DNA of 64,000 bases. It comes from Streptomyces sp. CB02414. GTDB taxonomy: Bacteria > Actinomycetota > Actinomycetes > Streptomycetales > Streptomycetaceae. How positions within the stretch are numbered: position 1 is the first letter of the stretch; each line of letters opens with the position of its first letter. Positions 51,161 through 59,869 of this stretch are shown here, piece after piece. The DNA lies in assembly GCF_001905385.1 (NCBI RefSeq), contig NZ_LIPF01000008.1, positions 62,001 through 126,000 of the forward strand, given 5' to 3'. The notes below the pieces were generated by a model. That model was not told the DNA's origin. It was given only the letters and a program-made list of their open reading frames with translations, and did not search any database. The position numbers and the translations under genes were made by a program.

Positions 51161-52423
51161 ATGCGAAAGCCAGGAAGCACACTCATCACGACGGCGGGGA
51201 TGGCGTTCGCCGCCGTCCTCGGCCTGCTGCTCTCACTCGCCGGGCCGTCAACCGGCAAGGCGGAGGCGGCGGACGGCGGTATCCACGTCAGCGACGGACG
51301 CGTCGTCGAGGGCAACGGCAACGCATTCGTCATGCGCGGCGTCAACCACGCCTACACCTGGTACCCCGAGCAGACCAGCTCCATCGCCGACATCGCGGCC
51401 AAGGGTGCCAACACCGTCCGCGTCGTGCTCGGCAGTGGCGGCCGCTGGACGAAGACGAACGCGTCCCAAGTCTCCACGCTCATCGAGCAGTGCAAGGAGA
51501 ACAAGGTCATCTGCGTCTTGGAGGTGCACGACACGACCGGGTACGGCGAGGACGGCGCCGCGACCAGCCTGGACCAGGCGGCCGACTACTGGATCAGCGT
51601 GAAGAGCGCGCTGGAGGGCCAGGAGGACTACGTCGTCGTCAACATCGGCAACGAACCCTTCGGCAACACGAACTACACCGCGTGGACCGACGCCACCAAG
51701 GCGGCCATCACCAAGCTCCGCGGCGCCGGCATCGACCACGCCCTCATGGTCGACGCACCCAACTGGGGCCAGGACTGGTCCGGCACGATGCGGTCCAACG
51801 CGGCCTCGGTCTTCGCCTCCGACCCCGACCGCAACACCATCTTCTCCATCCACATGTACGGGGTCTACGACACCGCCGCCGAGGTACAGGACTACCTCAA
51901 CGCCTTCGTCGACAACGGACTCCCCATCGTCGTCGGCGAGTTCGGCGACCAGCACAGCGACGGCAACCCCGACGAGGACGCCATCATGGCGACGGCCCAG
52001 TCCCTCGGTATCGGCTACATCGGCTGGTCCTGGAGCGGCAACGGCAGCGGGGTCGAGTACCTCGACATGGTCAACGGCTTCGACCCGAACTCGCTGACCA
52101 GCTGGGGTGACCGCTTCTTCAACGGCAGCAACGGCATCGCCGCCACGTCCAAGACGGCCACCGTCTACGGCGGCGGTGACGACGGCAGCACGGGCGGCAC
52201 CGCTCCCAACGGCTACCCGTACTGCGTGAACGGCAGCGCCTCCGACCCGGACGGCGACGGGTGGGGCTGGGAGAACAGCCGCTCGTGCGTGGTCCCGGGC
52301 GGGCTCGCGCCCAACGGGTACTCGTACTGCGCCAACGGCAGCGCCTCGGATCCCGACGGTGACGGGTGGGGCTGGGAGAACAGCCGGTCCTGTGTCGTCC
52401 GGGGCGGCGCGGCGGATCGCTGA
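51161..52423 (+). CDS. Secreted GH5 beta-mannanase with two CBM10-like repeats
   Basis: Exported enzyme of 420 residues. Signal peptide about 1-37 (ends KAEAA). GH5 domain (about 38-340): VMRGVNHAYTWYPEQ, acid/base Glu in VVNIGNEPFGN (near 164), nucleophile in IVVGEFGDQHS (near 260) and GWSWSGNG. It closely resembles Streptomyces mannanases of the ManA type. The C-terminus carries two near-identical 35-residue repeats (APNGYPYCVNG ... DGDGWGWENSRSC), each like a CBM10 module with paired cysteines; most relatives I recall carry other modules. GAGGAG precedes the ATG. A terminator follows. Confidence 0.92.
   Translation: MRKPGSTLITTAGMAFAAVLGLLLSLAGPSTGKAEAADGGIHVSDGRVVEGNGNAFVMRGVNHAYTWYPEQTSSIADIAAKGANTVRVVLGSGGRWTKTNASQVSTLIEQCKENKVICVLEVHDTTGYGEDGAATSLDQAADYWISVKSALEGQEDYVVVNIGNEPFGNTNYTAWTDATKAAITKLRGAGIDHALMVDAPNWGQDWSGTMRSNAASVFASDPDRNTIFSIHMYGVYDTAAEVQDYLNAFVDNGLPIVVGEFGDQHSDGNPDEDAIMATAQSLGIGYIGWSWSGNGSGVEYLDMVNGFDPNSLTSWGDRFFNGSNGIAATSKTATVYGGGDDGSTGGTAPNGYPYCVNGSASDPDGDGWGWENSRSCVVPGGLAPNGYSYCANGSASDPDGDGWGWENSRSCVVRGGAADR
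52205..52400 (+). repeat. Tandem 105-base coding repeat (CBM10-like)
   Basis: Two adjacent copies offset by 105 bases encode nearly the same 35 residues at the end of the mannanase. Stretches such as GGGTGGGGCTGGGAGAACAG are identical in both, showing a recent duplication. Confidence 0.8.
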
Positions 52424-52439
52424 CTGGCGGATGCGGTAG

Positions 52440-52474
52440 TGCCCCGCCCAGGGGAAGTCCCAGGGGGCGGGGCA
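52440..52474 (+). terminator. Terminator hairpin after the mannanase gene
   Basis: TGCCCCGCCC (52440-52449) pairs perfectly with GGGCGGGGCA (52465-52474) around 15 bases, 16 bases after the stop. Confidence 0.85.
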
Positions 52475-52889
52475 TTCGGCCGTACGGTGACGCCAGGCGT
52501 TGGCCACGGACGTGAGATTCCGAATTCGGGCCGCCTGGGTGCCGCTTCGTCCAGCGCGACCAGGTGCCTCGGCATCCCTTGAGTCAGGTGACGACTCCGG
52601 CAGTGATCTCGTCGTCTACCTTCACTCAGCGCAGAGCGTCGGGGATGGTGCGCGATGCGCGGGCCGACACCCTCCAGCGCGTGAACATCTTGCTCAGACA
52701 TCTCCGCCTGCATGGGGGCGCCGCACGGTTTCAACCAGTCCTCGCGGTCCGACGTGAGCACCCGAACCGGGCTCGGGCGAGCGGAGCGCCTTCGCGGCGA
52801 CGGGTGCATGGACGGCGCATGTGGGGCCGTGCGGCCACGGCCAGGCTGTCCGCCTCAGACGCCATTCAGTTGGAACGCCTCGGAGGTGG

Positions 52890-53420
52890 GTGCCTTCGAT
52901 GCTGCGATGAAGGGCGACCGCCTGTTCGCGCTGCTGCTGTCCGTGATGGGGCTCCGTCCGGCGGGGGGTCTGCTGCCTGCGGTGGTCGGACATCGACCTG
53001 GACGCTGCCACGCTCAGCATCGCCAACACCCGGACCATGATGGGGCGCCGCACGGTGGTGGAGAAGGACACGAAGAGCATGGCGGGGGAGCGTATGTTGC
53101 CGCTCCCGAGCCTCGTACGGGAGGCGCTGAAAAGGTTCCGCGCCACGCAGGCAGTGGGTGAGGGGTGCGAGTGCGGCGGGTATGCGCTCGTGGATGAACT
53201 TGGGTGCGTGCTGAAAGGTCGGCAGCTCCGAACGTGGGCCTACAAAGTATTGGACGCAAACGGCCTTCGCGGGTCCGTTTGTACGATGCTCGGCCGGCTG
53301 GCCTCATGTACCTCGCCAACAACGGGGTGCCGGATCACCTGCTCGCCAGGTGGGGAGTGGCGACGCTGTTGCCTGCGAGGTTGGTCAGCCGGTCATCGCC
53401 CGCTGGGAAAGGGCCCTCGA
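52890..53420 (+). pseudogene. Degraded tyrosine recombinase (phage-type integrase)
   Basis: Pieces of a C-terminal integrase domain lie in order but in different frames: KGDRLFALLLSVMGLRPA (from about 52908), a segment readable as WSDIDLDAATLSIANTRT (about 52987), MMGRRTVVEKDTKSMAGERM and LPLPSLVREALKRFRATQA (53037-53155), then VRLYDARPAGLMYLANNG and VPDHLLARW (about 53270-53355). The first catalytic Arg (GLRPAE) is recognisable. The RHxxL box is altered (DARPAGLMYLA in place of the DARHSCLTYLA I expect) and the C-terminal Tyr is missing. At least three frameshifts make it non-functional. Confidence 0.72.
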
Positions 53421-53935
53421 CACCGTGCACGTCAACCAGATACTCCGCGCCGCAAACCCCTCCCGCCGCCCGACAAGGAGCAGGCCACCGGTCTTGCGGC
53501 GGTGCCCCGTGTTCGCCGGGCACAAGGTGTTGGGTGAGGTATGCGCGCAACATGGCCGACACGGCGGCGGCTACCGCAGTGGAGGCAAACGGCAAGAGTC
53601 CTCTTCCGGTGAGTTAGCCACCGGGTGCTGATCACGGAGTAGGTGCCGCAGCCGGTGAGATCACCACCTCGCTTGACGCCTCTCCGTCAAGACCGGTCAG
53701 GAGCGGACGAATGGCAACGCCTTGTCAGCTCGCCCAATCAGGTTGAGTACCGATTCGGCCGAAGCCATCCGGAAATGATCGAGTCATGCCGCTGTACCGG
53801 CATCGATGGGACGGTTGTGCAGTGCCATCCCGGACGGGGTCTGACTCGTGAGATTTTTGACCGAAGTGTCCAGTCACAGGCATGTCGGCCATCGTTGCGG
53901 GATGCTGCCTGCCACCGAGCCAGAGGGCGTGTCCC
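53421..53935. other. Decayed DNA between integrase remnant and IS110 element
   Basis: No credible frame is seen. The stretch has uneven composition, with AT-richer parts near 53730-53900. It may contain remnants of an integrated element. Confidence 0.45.
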
Positions 53936-55132
53936 TATAGGGGCCTTGCCGATCAGGCGCCATCACGGTTCAGACCGCCCGAGCAGGCCGGTGCCGTCCA
54001 CCCTGCATCTCACATAGCGGGAGGCGAACCATTATGACGACCCGGCAACGCAGCACTTTCTCGAGCACGGATCCTCCCGTTCGGCGCGAGGTCGTCCTGG
54101 GCGTGTACACCCACGGCGAAGTCCATGTCGCGGCCGTGATCTCTCCGCTGGGAAAGATCCTGGGCACCGAGTCCTTCCCGGCGACGGCGGCCGGCTACCG
54201 TCAGCTGCTCGTCTGGGCCCGCAAGCGGGGCACGGTGCGCCGGGCCGGCGTGGAGGGCACCGGCACCTTCGGTGCGGGTCTGTCCCGCTACCTGCTGGCC
54301 CAGCACGTCCAGGTGTTTGAAGTGAATCGGCCCAACCGCACAGCCCGCCGTCTGCTGGGGAAGTCGGACCCGCTCGATGCGCAGGCTGCCGCACGGGCCG
54401 TGCTCAGTGGTCGCGCCCGGGCCTGGGCGAAATCCGGCGACGGTCCGGTGCACAGCGCCCGGATCTACAAACTTGCCAAGGACTCCGCGGTCAAGGCCCG
54501 CACCCAGGCGATCAACCAGCTCAAGGCCGTCCTGGTCATCGCCGACCCCACCCTCCGGGAACGGCTGTCCAGCCTGGGCAACGCCGAGCTGTTCCGCACC
54601 TGCGCGACCCTCGGCGCGACCGCCGGAGGGGGAGACGAGGACGCGGTAGCCGAGGCCACCCACATGACGCTGCGCATGCTCGCCGAACGCATCGAACAGC
54701 TCACCGGCCAGATCAATGAGCTCAACCAACGCCTGACCCGGCTCGTCGAACGTCACGCCCCACAGCTGCTCGTGCCGGTAGGCATCGGTCCGGACAGCGC
54801 CGTCACTCTCCTGATCACTGGGGGACAATCCCGAGCGGCTGAACACGGAGGCGTCCTTTGCTGCCCTTTGCGGAGTCAGCCCCATCGAGTACTCCTCCGG
54901 GCGTCGGAGAACGCGCCGGCTCAACTACGGCGGCGACCGGCAGGCCAACGCCGCCCTGCACCGCATTGTCTTCACCCGCCTGCGCCACGACCCGCGCACC
55001 CAGCGTATTACGAACGCCGCACCCAGGAGGGCAAGACCCGACGTGAGATCATCCGATGCCTCAAGCGATATACAGCCCGAGAGGACTTCAACCTGGTCAG
55101 ACCGGTTTCCCACACCCCTGCGTTATAGGGGC
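53936..55132 (+). mobile_element. IS110-family insertion sequence, inactivated
   Basis: A broken IS110-type recombinase gene is flanked by the same nine-base sequence, TATAGGGGC, at 53936-53944 and 55124-55132. IS110 elements lack terminal inverted repeats and are bounded by short shared sequences, so these are plausible edges (about 1.2 kb, slightly short for the family). About 90 bases of non-coding DNA precede the gene inside this boundary, the side where IS110-group elements encode their bridge RNA. The boundaries are inferred. Confidence 0.55.
54034..55128 (+). pseudogene. IS110-family transposase with frameshifts and a lost catalytic Asp
   Basis: The frame of 364 residues begins MTTRQRSTF with GGGAGGCG upstream. 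The RuvC-like domain shows VVLGVYTHGEVHVAAVI (about 20-36) where active members have GVDTH, so the first catalytic Asp is Tyr (TAC for GAC, one base). AGVEGTGTFGAGL and KSDPLDAQAAARAVLSGRA carry the other acidic residues. Near 54830 a frameshift (an extra G in a run of five) moves the C-terminal transposase domain into another frame: FAALCGVSPIEYSSGR and LNYGGDRQANAALHRI. A second shift near 55005 restores YYERRTQEGKTRREIIRCLKR. The protein cannot be functional. Confidence 0.85.
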
Positions 55133-55198
55133 GTCCGTGAAACTTGAGATCCCACAACAGGGGTGGGCCGCCGTAGTTCGTGTCCTTTGACAGCGAAG

Positions 55199-56527
55199 TT
55201 AGTCGTGTGTGGCCTTCTGACCTGGGCCGACTAGGTCGGATGTCAAACCGTAGTGGTCTACCTCGGAGTTGGCGCCACTAGGCGCTCCGCGTCGAGAATG
55301 GGGCGCTGCAGTGGCGGCGCGCCCTGCGGGGAGTGGCGTGGGCAATGAGGCGGAGCGGTAGGCGACTGCTCGGGCCGCCGCGTCGTGTCGGGTGGGCCGA
55401 TTGTCGGGTCCGTGGTGTGGTGCAGTCCGGTGGATGGGGCCGGGGCGTTGGGACAGGGGCAGGCCGCTGGTGCCGTTGGTGTGGGCGATGATCTCCGCGG
55501 TGATGGACACGGCGGTCTCCTCGGGGGTACGCGCCCCGAGGTCGAGACCGATCGGCGAGTGGAGTGCGGTCAGCTGTTCTGCCGTGATGCCAGCCTCGTC
55601 CAGGAGGCGCAGGCGCTCGCTGTGGGTGTGGCGGGAGCCCATGGCGCCGACGTAGCCGGCGGGCAGGGCGAGAGCCAGTCGCAGCAGGGGGATGTCGAAC
55701 TTGGCGTCGTGGGTGAGGACGCAGATGGCGGTGCGGGTGTCGACGGCGGTCTGCGCCAGGTAGCGGTGGGGCCAGTCGACGACGACCTCGTCCGCGTGCG
55801 GGAACCGGGCGGCAGTGGCGAACATGGGCCGGGCATCGCAAACGGTGACCCGGTATCCGAGGAAACGACCGGCCTGGGCGAGGGCGGCGGCGAAGTCGAC
55901 GGCGCCGAAGATGAGCAGGCGCGGCCGGGCGGCCGCCACGTGCACCAGGACGGTCAGCTGCTCGGGGCAGGTCGCGGCGTCACCGCCGAGACGGTCGGCA
56001 GCCGTACGCCCGGCCCGCAGCAGCGCCCGGGCGTGGTCGGTCACGACGCGGCTGGTGTCCGCGTCCAGGTCGGTGCCGGTCAGGCGGCCGTCGCTGTCCA
56101 GAACGAGGAGGCCGCCGAGGATGTGCGCGGGGCCGTTCACGACCTGTGCCACGGCGGTGGGTCCACCGTTCGCCGCGTCGGCGAGGGCGGTGGCTAGGTA
56201 CGGCTGTGCGGCCGGGTCGATGCGCTGCACGTGGACGTCGAGTTGACCGCCGCAGGTCAGGCCGACGGCGAAGGCGTCCTCGTCGGAGTAGCCGAACCGG
56301 GCCTGCTGCGGAGCCGTGCGGTCCTCGAGGATCTGTCGGCACAGCTCGTACACGGCGCCTTCGACGCATCCGCCGGAGATGCTGCCGACGGCCGTGCCGT
56401 CTTCGCCGACCGCGACCGAGGTTCCGACGGGCAGGGGCGCGCTGCCGGTGACACCGACGATCGTGGCCAGGGCGAAGGGGCGGTGCTCACGGCACCAGTG
56501 GTGCAGTGGGGCCGCGATGTTCAGCAT
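55199..56527 (-). CDS. XdhC-family molybdenum hydroxylase maturation protein
   Basis: Protein of 442 residues that helps insert sulfurated molybdenum cofactor into xanthine dehydrogenase-type enzymes. XdhC/CoxI domain about 8-75 (ALATIVGVTGSAPLPVGTS, GSISGGCVEGAV). C-terminal Rossmann domain about 215-365 (LLIFGAVDFAAALAQAG, VLTHDAKFDIPLL, YVGAMGSRHTHSERL). After about residue 370 there is a 70-residue tail of low complexity that ends near the IS110 element; relatives normally end near 370-380, so the natural stop may have been lost. Start ATG 56527 has GGAGAGAG upstream. It is the last gene after the three-subunit hydroxylase. Confidence 0.87.
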   Translation of the reverse strand: MLNIAAPLHHWCREHRPFALATIVGVTGSAPLPVGTSVAVGEDGTAVGSISGGCVEGAVYELCRQILEDRTAPQQARFGYSDEDAFAVGLTCGGQLDVHVQRIDPAAQPYLATALADAANGGPTAVAQVVNGPAHILGGLLVLDSDGRLTGTDLDADTSRVVTDHARALLRAGRTAADRLGGDAATCPEQLTVLVHVAAARPRLLIFGAVDFAAALAQAGRFLGYRVTVCDARPMFATAARFPHADEVVVDWPHRYLAQTAVDTRTAICVLTHDAKFDIPLLRLALALPAGYVGAMGSRHTHSERLRLLDEAGITAEQLTALHSPIGLDLGARTPEETAVSITAEIIAHTNGTSGLPLSQRPGPIHRTAPHHGPDNRPTRHDAAARAVAYRSASLPTPLPAGRAATAAPHSRRGAPSGANSEVDHYGLTSDLVGPGQKATHD

Positions 56528-56681
56528 GGGCTCTCTCCGCAGGTGAAGCACGGTGATTGGACGAGGTGGGTAGGCCGCCGCCGTCCGACGGGGGACGGAG
56601 CGGCGGCGCCCGGCGATCCGGCAGACGCTGTGTGACTGGGTGTCTGCCGGACGGATCGGCGTGCACCGCGGGGTGCACGGG

Positions 56682-58880
56682 TTACAGGAGTGCTTCGGCG
56701 GTGATGGGGAGTTGGCGTACACGGTGGCCGGTGGCGTTGAAAACGGCGTTGGCGATGGCAGGCGCGACGCCGACGTGGACGACTTCGCCGAGGCCCTTGA
56801 CGCCGAGCGGGTCGGCTTCGCGGTCCTCGCCGTCGAGGTAGATGGCTTGGATGTCGGGGACGTCGGCGTTGACGGGCACGAGGTAGTCGGCCAGGTTCGC
56901 GTTCACGATCCGGCCATCGCGGTGGTCGGTGACGGTGTGTTCCAGCAGGGCGGTGCCGATGCCACCGGTGATGCCACCGATCGCCTGGCTCTCGGCGAGC
57001 TTGGGGCTGATGATGCGGCCCGCGTCGTACACGCCGAGCATGCGCCGCACCCGCACCAGTCCGAGGGTGGCGTCGACGGCGACTTCGGCGAAGGTGGCGT
57101 TGTAGGCGTAGAAGGAGTGCCGCTCCTTCGCCGCGGGCCCGGCGTACGCGCCGTCTGCTTCCAGGTGGGAACGCCTGTTCCGGGTCAGCAGACTCTTGTA
57201 CGTCTCGCCGCGCGCCGGGTTGTCCTTGGTGTGCAGCCGCCCGCCCCGTACGACGATGTCCTCGGCATCCACTCCGTAGAGGGGTGACTGGCGGTCTTCG
57301 ACGGCCAGTTTGATGGCCTGGCGGCGGACCTGGTTGCAGCCGTCGAGGACGGCGGAACCGACGCTCGCCATGGTCATCGATCCGCCGTGCGGTGGGGTCG
57401 GCGGGAAGAGGGAGTCGCCGAGGCGGAAGGTGACGGTGCGCATGGTCAGGCCGAGGGCGTCGGCGGCGACCTGGGTCTGGGAGGTGTAGGTGCCCGGTCC
57501 CATGTCGCTGGCGGCGGCGTCGACCACCGCGGTGCCGTCCGCGTTCAGACGGATGCGGGCCTGGGCGGGCATGCGGGCGGTGTCGTAGACGCCGGCGGCC
57601 ATGCCCATGCCGATCAGCCAGTCACCCTCGCGGCGCGAGCGGGGCTTGGCTCGGCGCTGGTCCCAGCCGAACTGGCGGGCGCCGGTGGTGTAGCACTCGC
57701 GCAGCCGGCGGGTGGAGAAGGGCAGGTTCTTGGACTCGTCCTCGGACGGTTCGTTGCGGCGGCGCAGCTCGATCGGGTCGATGCCGAGCTTGGCGGCGAG
57801 TTCGTCCATGGCCGATTCGATGACGAACGAGGCGGTGGCGAAGCCGGGGCCGCGCATGTAGAGCGGGGTGTTCACATCCAGCGGCACCGTCCGGTACGCC
57901 TGGCAGACGTTCGGGGTGCTGTAGAGCATCTGTCCTGGCATCAGGATGGATTCGGTGAACGTCTCGTACGAGGAGGTCTCGGCGTCCATCTCGTGGGCCA
58001 TCGCTGTCAGGCGGCCCTGCCGGTTGCTGCCCAGCTTCAGCCGGTATTCGTAGGAGGGGCGGAAGCCGGTGTTGAAGTACTGCTGCTTGCGCTTGAGGAC
58101 GAGTTTGACCGGGCGTCGTGTTTCCCGGGCGGCCAGGGCGGCGATGATGGTGTGGGGCCAGCAGCGCAGTCCGCTGCCGAACGCGCCGCCGACGTACGGG
58201 GAGATCACGCGCACGGAGTCGGCGGGCAGGCCGAAGACGGTGGACAGTTCGGTCTGCGTGCCGACCACCCACTGGGTCTTGTCCCACACGGTCAGATTGT
58301 TGCCGCTCCAGTGGGCGATGGTTGCGTGCGGCTCCATCGCGTTGTGGTGGTTGCGCGCCATCTGATAGGTCGCATCGATCCGCACGGGCGCCGAGCGCAG
58401 GGCCGCCGCCGCGTCACCGCGTGCGTACTTGGTCGGCTTGTCCGCCTTCGCCTTCGTCAGGTCGGTGGACGGCTTCTGGGCGTCGTAGGCGACCTTGACC
58501 AGGCTTGCGCCGTGCTGCGCGGCCTCCAGGGTGGTGGCGACGACGACGGCGATGGGCTGGCCGTGGAAGAGGACCTTGTCGTCCTGGAAGACCCGCAGTC
58601 TGCGCCCGCCGGGCGGGTTGTTCGAGGCGGGGTTGTCCTTGTAGGGGAGTTTCGGCGCGTTGCCGTGGTGGATCACCGCCAGCATGCCCGGCTGGGCCAG
58701 GGCGTCACGGGTGTCGATGGAGGTGATGCGGCCACGGCCGATGCTCGCGTCGACGATGACCGCGTGGACGACGCCCTTGATGTCGTGCTCGGCGGCGTAG
58801 GGGGCTTTGCCGGTGACCTTGAGCCGTCCCTCCACGCGGGAGAGCGGGGCGCCGACGGCTGCCTGTGGCTGGGGGCTCAC
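56682..58880 (-). CDS. Molybdopterin-binding subunit of aldehyde/xanthine-type oxidoreductase (PaoC-like)
   Basis: Large subunit of 732 residues that carries the molybdenum cofactor and the active site. The start VGAPLSRVEGRLKVTGKAPYAAEH is typical. Cofactor-binding stretches include GGAFGSGLRCWPHT (near 245) and RGPGFATASFVIESAMDELA (near 345). The catalytic Glu lies in GVKGLGEVVHVG (near 693). Length and motifs fit the PaoC/YagR branch of periplasmic aldehyde oxidoreductases. GTG 58880 overlaps the stop of the FAD subunit gene. The enzyme needs the FAD and 2Fe-2S subunits encoded upstream and XdhC encoded downstream. The substrate is probably an aromatic aldehyde or heterocycle. Confidence 0.92.
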   Translation of the reverse strand: MSPQPQAAVGAPLSRVEGRLKVTGKAPYAAEHDIKGVVHAVIVDASIGRGRITSIDTRDALAQPGMLAVIHHGNAPKLPYKDNPASNNPPGGRRLRVFQDDKVLFHGQPIAVVVATTLEAAQHGASLVKVAYDAQKPSTDLTKAKADKPTKYARGDAAAALRSAPVRIDATYQMARNHHNAMEPHATIAHWSGNNLTVWDKTQWVVGTQTELSTVFGLPADSVRVISPYVGGAFGSGLRCWPHTIIAALAARETRRPVKLVLKRKQQYFNTGFRPSYEYRLKLGSNRQGRLTAMAHEMDAETSSYETFTESILMPGQMLYSTPNVCQAYRTVPLDVNTPLYMRGPGFATASFVIESAMDELAAKLGIDPIELRRRNEPSEDESKNLPFSTRRLRECYTTGARQFGWDQRRAKPRSRREGDWLIGMGMAAGVYDTARMPAQARIRLNADGTAVVDAAASDMGPGTYTSQTQVAADALGLTMRTVTFRLGDSLFPPTPPHGGSMTMASVGSAVLDGCNQVRRQAIKLAVEDRQSPLYGVDAEDIVVRGGRLHTKDNPARGETYKSLLTRNRRSHLEADGAYAGPAAKERHSFYAYNATFAEVAVDATLGLVRVRRMLGVYDAGRIISPKLAESQAIGGITGGIGTALLEHTVTDHRDGRIVNANLADYLVPVNADVPDIQAIYLDGEDREADPLGVKGLGEVVHVGVAPAIANAVFNATGHRVRQLPITAEALL

Positions 58881-59857
58881 TTCGTACCTCCTACGATGCG
58901 CAGCTGGCGTTCGACGGTCCGCTTCAGCAGGTCGGTCTTGAACCGGTTGTGGGCCAGTGGGCGGGCCCCGTCCGCGGCCTTCTCGGCGGCGGCGGCCCAC
59001 AGTGAGGGGGAGGGGCGTTCGCCGAGGAGGTGCTGTTCGACGGCGGGCAGTTTCCATGGGACGGTGCCCACGCCGCCGGCCGCGACCTTGGCCTCGCGGA
59101 TCACTCCGCCGCGCACGTGCAGGGCGACGGCGGCCGACGTCAGGGCGAACTCGTAGGACTGCCGGTCACGGACCTTCAGATACCCGGACCTGAGCGGGCG
59201 GGGCAGAGCGGGTATCTCCACTGCGGTGATCAACTCGCCGCTCTCGAGTGCCTGTTCCCGGTTCGGGGTCGAGCCGGGGCGCAGCAGGAAGTCGGCGAAC
59301 GGGATCTGCCGTTGCCCGTCGGCGCCCAGCACATGAACCTGGGCTTCCAGGGCGGCGAACGCCACCGCCACGTCGGAGGAATGGGTCGCCACGCAGGCAT
59401 CCGAGGTGCCGAGGATGGCATGGGAGCGGTTGTAGCCCTCGCGGGCGGCGCAGCCCGAAGCCGGGTCGCGCTTGTTGCAGTTGGCGGTCACGTCGCGGAA
59501 GTAGGTGCAGCGGGTGCGCTGCATGATGTTCCCGCCGATGGTGGCCATGTTCCGCAGCTGCGCCGACGCGCTCAGCTCCAGCGCCTGGGAGACGACCGGG
59601 AAGAGGCTGCGCACCTTGGGGTGGGCGGCCGCTGCGGACATGGTGACCAGGGCGCCGATGCGCAGGCCGCCGCGTTCGGTGGCGGTGACCTCGTCCAGCG
59701 GCAGGCCGCGTATGTCAACCAGCATCTCGGGGCGCTCGACGGTCTCGCGCATCAGGTCGACCAGGGTGGTGCCGCCGGCGATGTAGCGGCCTCCGCGACG
59801 GCCCGCGGCGAGGGCCTCTTCCGTGTCGGAGACACGGGTGTAGTCAAAGGGATACAT
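58877..59857 (-). CDS. FAD-binding subunit of aldehyde/xanthine-type oxidoreductase (PaoB-like)
   Basis: Protein of 326 residues with the FAD_binding_5 and CO_deh_flav_C domains: YIAGGTTLVDLMRE (about 25-38), LRNMATIGGNIMQRTRC (near 98-114), then a cysteine-rich insert YFRDVTANCNKRDPASGCAA typical of PaoB/YagS, which binds an extra 4Fe-4S cluster. It passes electrons between the iron-sulfur subunit and FAD. The start ATG 59857 follows the 2Fe-2S gene by 12 bases. The stop overlaps the start of the large subunit. Confidence 0.92.
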   Translation of the reverse strand: MYPFDYTRVSDTEEALAAGRRGGRYIAGGTTLVDLMRETVERPEMLVDIRGLPLDEVTATERGGLRIGALVTMSAAAAHPKVRSLFPVVSQALELSASAQLRNMATIGGNIMQRTRCTYFRDVTANCNKRDPASGCAAREGYNRSHAILGTSDACVATHSSDVAVAFAALEAQVHVLGADGQRQIPFADFLLRPGSTPNREQALESGELITAVEIPALPRPLRSGYLKVRDRQSYEFALTSAAVALHVRGGVIREAKVAAGGVGTVPWKLPAVEQHLLGERPSPSLWAAAAEKAADGARPLAHNRFKTDLLKRTVERQLRIVGGTK

Positions 59858-59869
59858 GATGCGGGGCCC

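Noticed and set aside
52205..52400. CRISPR-like repeat array
   Set aside because: There are only two copies, they are in frame and encode a carbohydrate-binding module repeat at the end of a mannanase.
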